NCBI GenBank assembly: GCA_910579655.1
Contig: CAJTVE010000010.1
Span: forward strand, 1 to 59,721
Source of the DNA: an uncultured Allobaculum sp.
Lineage (GTDB): Bacteria > Bacillota_I > Bacilli_A > Erysipelotrichales > Erysipelotrichaceae
Length of the DNA: 59,721 nt
Reading direction: 5' to 3'
The notes under the pieces are model-generated. The model worked only from the letters and a program-made list of their open reading frames with translations, did not search any database and had not been told where the DNA came from. Positions 54,424 to 59,721 of the stretch are shown here, piece by piece. Positions within the stretch are counted from its first letter, which is position 1; the number at the start of each line of letters is the position of its first letter. The position numbers were made by a program, and so were the translations under genes.

Positions 54424-54492
54424 TCGGGTGTAATTAAAACGCAACCGCGTTCTCTTTGATAAAGAGGGTATAGAAAGGGTACAGAACGTACT

Positions 54493-55614
54493 ATGGAATT
54501 TAACAAACTTTACAAAACAATGATGGTTGGTGCGATGGCGCTGTCTATGGCTGCCTGCTCCAGCAGCTCTGATTCTTCCACAGCTTCCAGTACTGCAGAT
54601 TCAACTTCTGGCGCTGCAAGCTCCGGCGAAGGTGAAGTTTCTGTTTTCTACTACACATTCGGTGATGACTACATCTCCACTGTCCGCGCTGCTCTGGACA
54701 AAGATCTGTCCGATGCCGGCTTAGTCTACAACGACTATGATGGCGGCAACAACCAGACGACACAGACTGAACAGATTCAGACTGCAATCTCTAAAGGTTC
54801 CAAATGCCTCGTTGTCAACCTCGTTGACACAGCCAGCCAGGATGCTGCCAAGAACATCATCGACATGGCAGAAACGGCTGGAATCCCAGTCATCTTCTTC
54901 AACCGTTCCGTTGACGAAGAAGTCATCACGGCTTACGACAATGCTGCGTTCGTAGGCACTGACTATGAAATGGCCGGCAAAATGCAGGGTGACATGGTTG
55001 GTGACTACCTCAATGCCAACTATGACACCGTTGACCTGAATGGCGATGGCGCGATCTCCTACATCATGCTCAAGGGCCAGGAAGGAAACGCTGAAGCTGA
55101 TGCTCGTACCCAGTACGGTGTAGAAAATGCAAATGCGAAATTAACTGCCGAAGGCCACGACGAACTCGTTTATTACAAGAGCGATGCTCCAACCTTATAC
55201 GAACTGGATAAAGATGGCGCATGGTCTTCTGCCCAGGGAACGGATATCGTCCAGAACGCTCTGTCTCAGTACAACGAAGAAAATGGCGACATGATCGAGC
55301 TGGTTATTGCCAACAACGATGGTATGGCTCTGGGTGCTCTGTCCGCATTACAGAATGCCGGCTACAACAATGGCGATGGCACAACAACCATTCCAATCTT
55401 CGGTGTTGACGCGCTTGAAGATGCAAAAACGGCAATCGATGAAGGCAAAATGACTGGTACCGTTAAGCAGGATGGCGAAGGCATGGCTGCTGCAATCTGC
55501 CAGATGGTTCAGAACATGCTCAACGGCAGCGACAAATTTGCTGAGCTGGATGCTGACAATGTCATCGGTACATGGCGTATTAACATTCCATATTCCGAAT
55601 ACAAAGCTGACTAA
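54493..55614 (+). CDS. mglB: Galactose/glucose-binding lipoprotein MglB
   Basis: The 373-residue protein is the sugar-binding subunit of an Mgl-type ABC importer. The signal peptide ends in a lipobox, LSMAAC, so Cys22 would be acylated and the protein held on the outer face of the membrane. A Ser/Thr linker precedes the periplasmic-binding-protein fold. The Ca-binding-like loop DLNGDGAISYI followed by LKGQEGNAEADARTQYGV closely resembles E. coli MglB. Sugar-contact regions such as FFNRSVDEEV and VIANNDGMALGALSAL are also in place. AAAGGG lies rather far (about 14 nt) from the ATG. Two strong hairpins separate it from mglA. Confidence 0.93.
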   Translation: MEFNKLYKTMMVGAMALSMAACSSSSDSSTASSTADSTSGAASSGEGEVSVFYYTFGDDYISTVRAALDKDLSDAGLVYNDYDGGNNQTTQTEQIQTAISKGSKCLVVNLVDTASQDAAKNIIDMAETAGIPVIFFNRSVDEEVITAYDNAAFVGTDYEMAGKMQGDMVGDYLNANYDTVDLNGDGAISYIMLKGQEGNAEADARTQYGVENANAKLTAEGHDELVYYKSDAPTLYELDKDGAWSSAQGTDIVQNALSQYNEENGDMIELVIANNDGMALGALSALQNAGYNNGDGTTTIPIFGVDALEDAKTAIDEGKMTGTVKQDGEGMAAAICQMVQNMLNGSDKFAELDADNVIGTWRINIPYSEYKAD

Positions 55615-55650
55615 TTCCAGTCATTCCATTTACTCTTGATATCTGATCTG

Positions 55651-55721
55651 ATCAGCCACGGACATCCGTGGCTGATTTCAGATCATGGCGGTCTTTTGAT
55701 GATCAGAAGGCCGTCATGATC
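55651..55721 (+). terminator. Two consecutive hairpins between mglB and mglA
   Basis: The first is ATCAGCCACGG-ACAT-CCGTGGCTGAT. The second pairs GATCATGGCGGTCTT with AAGGCCGTCATGATC, using two G-U pairs. Neither has a long T run. They probably stabilise the mglB end of the transcript or partly terminate it, so that the binding protein is made in excess. Confidence 0.6.
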
Positions 55722-55766
55722 TGAATCCAGCAGTTGTTGGACAGATGAATACAGAAAGGAAGTTTC

Positions 55767-57344
55767 ATGAATCAGGAAACCAAAACAGCCAGCCCTGTAA
55801 CACCGGCTGGCATGAAGAATACGACCGTTCATGATGAAACCTGGCAGAAAGCCCATCCCGTTGTTCTGGAAATGAAAAACATCAGCAAGTCATTTCCAGG
55901 CGTAAAAGCGCTTGATGGCGTTTCCCTCAATGTGCGCGCAGGTTCCGTTCACGCTTTGATGGGCGAAAACGGGGCCGGCAAGTCCACTCTGATGAAATGC
56001 CTGTTCGGGGTGTATTCCAAGGATGATGGAACCATCGTCTTTGACGGCGGGGAAGTCAACTTCACCAATTCCAAAGAAGCCCTCGAAAATGGAGTGGCCA
56101 TGGTGCATCAGGAACTGAACCAGGCGCTCAAGCGCACGGTCATGGACAACATCTGGTTAGGACGCTACCCGACTAAATTCGGTCTGGTCTCCGAGGCCAA
56201 AATGTACAAAGATACCCAGGCGGTCTTTAAAAACCTCGAAATTGATGTCAATCCAAAAACCATCATGTCTACCATGCCAGTCGCCCAGCGTCAGATGGTT
56301 GAAATTGCCAAGGCGGTCAGCTTCAACTCCAAGGTCATCGTTTTTGACGAACCGACTTCCTCACTGACGGAAGAAGAAGTTGAACATTTGTTCAAGATTA
56401 TCAACATGCTGCGGGATCGAGGCGTGGCGATCATTTACATCTCACACAAGATGGACGAAATTCTGCGCATCTCCGATGAGATCACCGTTATGCGTGATGG
56501 TCAGTGGGTGGCCACAGAATTTGTCGAAAATATGGACATGAACAAGATCATCAAACTGATGGTCGGACGAGAACTGACCAACCGGTTCCCGCCCAAAACA
56601 AACAAAGTCGAAGATGAAATTTCGCTTGAAGTTGAACACTTGAGCGGAATGTACTCCAAACTGCATGATGTCTCCTTTCAAGCCCACAAAGGCGAGATCA
56701 TCGGTGTGGCTGGTCTGGATGGGGCAGGACGGACGGAACTGCTTGAAACCATCTTTGGCGTTGCCACCCGCAAAGAAGGAACTCTCAAACTTCATGGCAA
56801 AGAAATCAAGATTAAAACCCCAAAAGAAGCCGTTAAAAATGGCTTTGCATTGCTGACGGAAGAACGCCGGGCAACAGGGATTTTTGGAATTCTGGATATC
56901 AATGCCAATACGACCATTTCCAACCTGCCAAAATACGTGAAGTACGGTCTTCTTTCCGACAAGAAAATGAAGGAAGATACCGACTGGTCAATCAGGGCGA
57001 TGCGCATCAAAACGCCTAGCCAGCAGACCAAAATCTCCACCTTGTCAGGAGGAAACCAGCAGAAAGTCATTCTCGGACGCTGGCTTTTGACCACACCGGA
57101 AATCCTGCTGCTTGACGAGCCGACGCGCGGGATTGACGTAGGCGCTAAGTACGAAATTTATGAGCTCATCAGCAACCTTGCCAATCAGGGCAAAACGGTT
57201 TTGATGGTCTCTTCCGAAATGCCGGAATTGCTTGGTGTGTGCAACCGCATCTTAGTCATGTCAGGCGGGCGCCTGGCTGGCGAAGTCGATGCTGACAAGA
57301 CCAGCCAGGAAGAAATTATGACTCTGGCTGCCAAATACGTATAA
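55767..57344 (+). CDS. mglA: Galactose/methyl galactoside ABC importer, ATPase MglA
   Basis: The 525-residue protein carries two ABC domains in tandem, as in all sugar importers of this type. The first has GENGAGKST, an LMKCLFGVYS segment, and VFDEPTSSLTEEEVE as Walker B. The second has the degenerate loop GLDGAGRTELLETIFG and then LSGGNQQKVILGRWL with LLDEPTRGIDVGAKYEI. The N-terminus has a 30-residue extension. The length is slightly above the usual 500. AAAGGAAG precedes the ATG. mglC starts 20 nt after its stop. Confidence 0.95.
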   Translation: MNQETKTASPVTPAGMKNTTVHDETWQKAHPVVLEMKNISKSFPGVKALDGVSLNVRAGSVHALMGENGAGKSTLMKCLFGVYSKDDGTIVFDGGEVNFTNSKEALENGVAMVHQELNQALKRTVMDNIWLGRYPTKFGLVSEAKMYKDTQAVFKNLEIDVNPKTIMSTMPVAQRQMVEIAKAVSFNSKVIVFDEPTSSLTEEEVEHLFKIINMLRDRGVAIIYISHKMDEILRISDEITVMRDGQWVATEFVENMDMNKIIKLMVGRELTNRFPPKTNKVEDEISLEVEHLSGMYSKLHDVSFQAHKGEIIGVAGLDGAGRTELLETIFGVATRKEGTLKLHGKEIKIKTPKEAVKNGFALLTEERRATGIFGILDINANTTISNLPKYVKYGLLSDKKMKEDTDWSIRAMRIKTPSQQTKISTLSGGNQQKVILGRWLLTTPEILLLDEPTRGIDVGAKYEIYELISNLANQGKTVLMVSSEMPELLGVCNRILVMSGGRLAGEVDADKTSQEEIMTLAAKYV

Positions 57345-57363
57345 GAATTAGAGAGGAATCATC

Positions 57364-58443
57364 ATGTCAGAAACTCAGACAAAAAAGAAAAACCGGATGC
57401 AAATCTGGCTGGACGAGTACAAGGCGATGAACCCAACCGACAAACGTCGGGCGATTGTATCTTTGCTGCTCAACAACGCCATGTACATCATCATTCTGAT
57501 CGCCGTGATTTTCATCGGCATCAAAGAACCAAAGTACTTTTCGATTAACTCAATCGTCAACATCATCAACCTGACGGCTTCCAAACTGCCCATCGCGCTT
57601 GGAATCGGTGGATGTATTGTTTTGACCGGTACCGATATTTCAGCCGGTCGTATGGTTGGTCTGGCTGCGGTAATCATCGCATCCATGTCCATTACCAACA
57701 ACCGTATTTTCCCAGGGTTAGAACCACTTCCTATTATCGTTCCTTTACTGGCTGCGATGGCTGTGTGCGGATGCATCGGTTTTGTGAATGGGTTCTCTGT
57801 GGCAAAATTCAAGCTGCACCCCTTTATCGTGACCCTGGCTACCCAGCTGATCACTTATGGTCTTATCCTGATCTACCTCAAACTTGGGACCAACAATGGT
57901 CAGACGCTGTCCGGATTTGACCCGGTCTATCGAAACATCGTCAATGGAACGCTGCTCTCCTTAAGCGCAACCGCAAAAATTCCATTCTATGTTCTGTATG
58001 CCGTGATCCTGGTTGTTGTCATGTGGGTCATCTGGAACAAAACCACCTTTGGTAAAAATATGTTTGCGGTTGGTTCCAACGAAGAAGCTGCAACGGTATC
58101 CGGCGTAAACGTATCAAAAACTATCATTATGGTTTTCGTTCTTGCCGCCATCATGTACGCCTTAACCGGCTTTATCGATGGTGCACGTATCGCTTCAGTT
58201 AACGCCAATACGGGTCTGAACTACGAATGTGACGCCATTGCTGCCTGTGTTATCGGTGGCGTTTCCTTCGTCGGTGGTACTGGCCGTATCTCCGGCATTG
58301 TGATTGGTGTTCTGTTATTACAGATCATCTTTACCGGCCTGAACTATATGCAGGTTGACCAGAACTACCTGTACATCATCAAAGGTCTGATTATCTTGGT
58401 AGCCTGTGCAATTGATATGCGAAAATATCTTACGAAGAAATAA
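57364..58443 (+). CDS. mglC: Galactose/methyl galactoside ABC importer, permease MglC
   Basis: The 359-residue membrane protein has a charged N-terminal part and about nine helices. The family block is clear: ALGIGGCIVLTGTDISAGRMVGLAAVI and the EAA-like region GKNMFAVGSNEEAATVSGVNV, followed by ACVIGGVSFVGGTGRISG. It forms the channel with MglA. GAGAGGAATCATC precedes the ATG. A terminator closes the operon. Confidence 0.94.
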   Translation: MSETQTKKKNRMQIWLDEYKAMNPTDKRRAIVSLLLNNAMYIIILIAVIFIGIKEPKYFSINSIVNIINLTASKLPIALGIGGCIVLTGTDISAGRMVGLAAVIIASMSITNNRIFPGLEPLPIIVPLLAAMAVCGCIGFVNGFSVAKFKLHPFIVTLATQLITYGLILIYLKLGTNNGQTLSGFDPVYRNIVNGTLLSLSATAKIPFYVLYAVILVVVMWVIWNKTTFGKNMFAVGSNEEAATVSGVNVSKTIIMVFVLAAIMYALTGFIDGARIASVNANTGLNYECDAIAACVIGGVSFVGGTGRISGIVIGVLLLQIIFTGLNYMQVDQNYLYIIKGLIILVACAIDMRKYLTKK

Positions 58444-58458
58444 CTTCAAGTCCTTATT

Positions 58459-58492
58459 CAGCCTGAGCCTTTTTGTTCGGGCTGTTTTTTTG
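58459..58492 (+). terminator. Terminator of the mgl operon
   Basis: CAGCC-TGA and TTC-GGGCTG pair around a T-rich loop, followed by seven T. Confidence 0.8.
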
Positions 58493-58667
58493 TTCGGATT
58501 CAGAAGTCTGCTTTTTCAGGTATAAATTTTCAGGTATAAAGCGGATGAGAAAGCAGATTTTCACAAAAGGCTTTGATGGTTGCTGGTTTTAGTGGCAGCC
58601 AAAAGTGATGATCACAAAACCGAAAGACAAGAAACTGAAGCATTACAGATAGAAATGAGGAATAAAA

Positions 58668-59096
58668 ATGAATCTAAACTCTCCAGCACCCAAAGACAAA
58701 CCAATCCTTCAACCGAAACCAGCAGTGGAAGAAAAAACAATACCCGCATCTCCCTCCAAAATCCCAAAAGATGGCGGTCTGTACAAAAAACTGAATGTCC
58801 CAGTAAAAACCTTATCCATGGTGATCATTGGTGGTTTGATTGCGCTGGTCTTTCTGGCTGTTTGGGGCAGTCAGTCTGAGGGCTTTTCGGTCCGTTATAG
58901 TTCGCAAGGCGGTTCCGACGTCTCTGAGCAGACATATAAGTATCTGGAACCGTTAAGTAAGCCAGAACAGCCAACGCGCCAGGGATACAGCTTTGAGGGC
59001 TGGGCTATGGATCCAGCTTGTCAGATTCCTGTTGAATTCGGTTTGCAGGTTGAGCAGGCAATGGAACTGTATGCCTGCTGGAGTCCAAGTAAATAA
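58668..59096 (+). CDS. One-TM protein with an extracytoplasmic InlB-like B-repeat
   Basis: The 142-residue protein has a Pro/Lys-rich cytoplasmic start of about 45 residues, one membrane helix (LSMVIIGGLIALVFLAVW, about 49-66) and a C-terminal domain outside the cell at about 73-138. That domain, with FSVRYSSQGG, PEQPTRQGYSFEGWAMDP and MELYACW, matches the Listeria/Bacteroides repeat (Flg_new, InlB B-repeat), normally present in several copies in large surface proteins. One copy on a short anchor is unusual. GAGGAATAAAA precedes the ATG. It stands alone after the mgl operon. Function unknown. Confidence 0.82.
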   Translation: MNLNSPAPKDKPILQPKPAVEEKTIPASPSKIPKDGGLYKKLNVPVKTLSMVIIGGLIALVFLAVWGSQSEGFSVRYSSQGGSDVSEQTYKYLEPLSKPEQPTRQGYSFEGWAMDPACQIPVEFGLQVEQAMELYACWSPSK

Positions 59097-59693
59097 GGAC
59101 TGACTTAAACGCAAAATGTTTAGCAAGGCAAACCCAAAGACCTCCAGATCCCATTCTTTAGAACATGGATCGGGAATCTTTGACCATTCAATGACTGAGT
59201 AGTTCAGACCAACTCAAAGCAGGAACGAGTCAGTAAATGCCAAGTATGGGCACCGAATAAGGAAAATATGGGCTGTAAAATCAAATTATGCGTAAATTTT
59301 GCGTAGATATTCGAAAAGTCGCAGGGCCTGTTTTATACTTGACCTATGAAAGGAGTCATTACACGAGAAGGCACCAATCATATTTCTGGATTTACAGCAG
59401 GATTGTATCGTTTGCAATCCTTCCTCTAGAAATTTATGTTTTCACCCGATCTGGCCGATCTGCATGACGGAAACAAACCTAATTCAATTACAAAAACATG
59501 AATCAGAGTTCCATCCCATTGGCTTTTTGAGTAGTCTTCGGATTTAGGATCACTTCAATAGTTCTTTAGGTAAAGAATATTGAAGAGCTGATTGTGGATA
59601 GAAAATATTCAGAATACGATTGAGATAAAAAGATAGCCTTGTGCCAGTACTTATTTGAATAAAAACTTGTTATTCTAAAAAAAGGAGGATACC
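59097..59693. other. Gene-poor stretch before the last gene
   Basis: No supported gene. A 27-codon ATG frame at 59346-59429 lacks a ribosome binding site. A hairpin AGGATTG-n9-CAATCCT lies near 59400-59421 without a T run. Confidence 0.45.
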
Positions 59694-59721
59694 GTGCCCG
59701 ATAAAAACTCGCTTTCCGAAC
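59694..59721 (+). CDS. Start of an unidentified gene, cut by the right edge
   Basis: A GTG codon at 59694 is preceded five nt upstream by AAGGAGG, one of the best ribosome binding sites in the window. The nine codons present read MPDKNSLSE. No identity can be given. Confidence 0.65.

Larger units (their letters stand above)
53856..54492. other. Regulatory region upstream of mglB
   Basis: It contains the terminator of the metG operon, the operator-like AAGCGCTTACA, AT-rich direct repeats near 54355-54420 and the mglB promoter. No gene is supported. Confidence 0.55.

Noticed and set aside
59346..59429. 27-codon frame beginning MKGVITREGT
   Set aside because: No ribosome binding site precedes the ATG and the peptide resembles nothing known to me.

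Overview
The window looks like a chromosomal segment of a mid-GC Gram-positive Firmicute. An anaerobic gut member of the Erysipelotrichia or a near relative is my best guess. This is inferred from strong AGGAGG-type ribosome binding sites, many U-tailed hairpin terminators, a lipobox solute-binding protein, DUF1846, a clostridial 2[4Fe-4S] ferredoxin and gene content. No rRNA, tRNA or CRISPR array was seen.

Layout. (1) 1-5.0 kb is accessory: the end of an IS21-type element cut by the window edge, a gene-free stretch with an imperfect inverted repeat and orphan terminators, a MATE efflux pump, and a lone tyrosine recombinase. (2) 5.0-8.8 kb: a PLD-nuclease/DExH helicase fusion, a SAM methyltransferase and a SemiSWEET transporter. 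(3) 9-20.6 kb: a GH31 glucosidase with helically phased TGCAA repeats upstream, ferredoxin divergent from a radical SAM protein, a YxeA-like protein, a Gfo/Idh/MocA oxidoreductase, glutamate dehydrogenase, RpiB, a small membrane protein and a FucO-like dehydrogenase. (4) 21-29.7 kb: amino-acid genes, namely a split ThrE exporter, O-acetylhomoserine sulfhydrylase plus a MetA-family acyltransferase carrying the acetyl-CoA-specific Glu111, a HAD phosphatase, a hexapeptide acetyltransferase, and a LysR gene broken by one in-frame TAG upstream of azlCD. (5) 29.7-45.2 kb: a P-loop kinase-like protein, RecQ, DUF1846, two overlapping unknown genes, the NAD(P)HX repair enzyme, a SpoVB/MurJ-type flippase with MnmG, a DivIC/FtsB-like protein, a receiver-less OmpR-type DNA-binding protein and glycogen phosphorylase. 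(6) 45.5-54 kb: Dxr, a large secreted protein with the same helical module at both ends and a TPATG cell-wall-sorting-like tail, an RDD-PHP membrane fusion with an altered metal site, MetRS and a small membrane protein. (7) 54.5-59.7 kb: an mglBAC-type galactose/glucose ABC importer, a one-TM protein with an extracytoplasmic InlB-like B-repeat, and the first codons of a further gene.

The genes suggest carbohydrate import and storage use (GH31, Mgl, GlgP, RpiB), amino-acid synthesis and export, and envelope functions. GlgP and MglB share an 11-bp CcpA/LacI-like site. The best candidates for undescribed biology are the RDD-PHP fusion lacking two expected histidines, the secreted duplicated-module protein beside it, and the PLD-helicase/methyltransferase pair.
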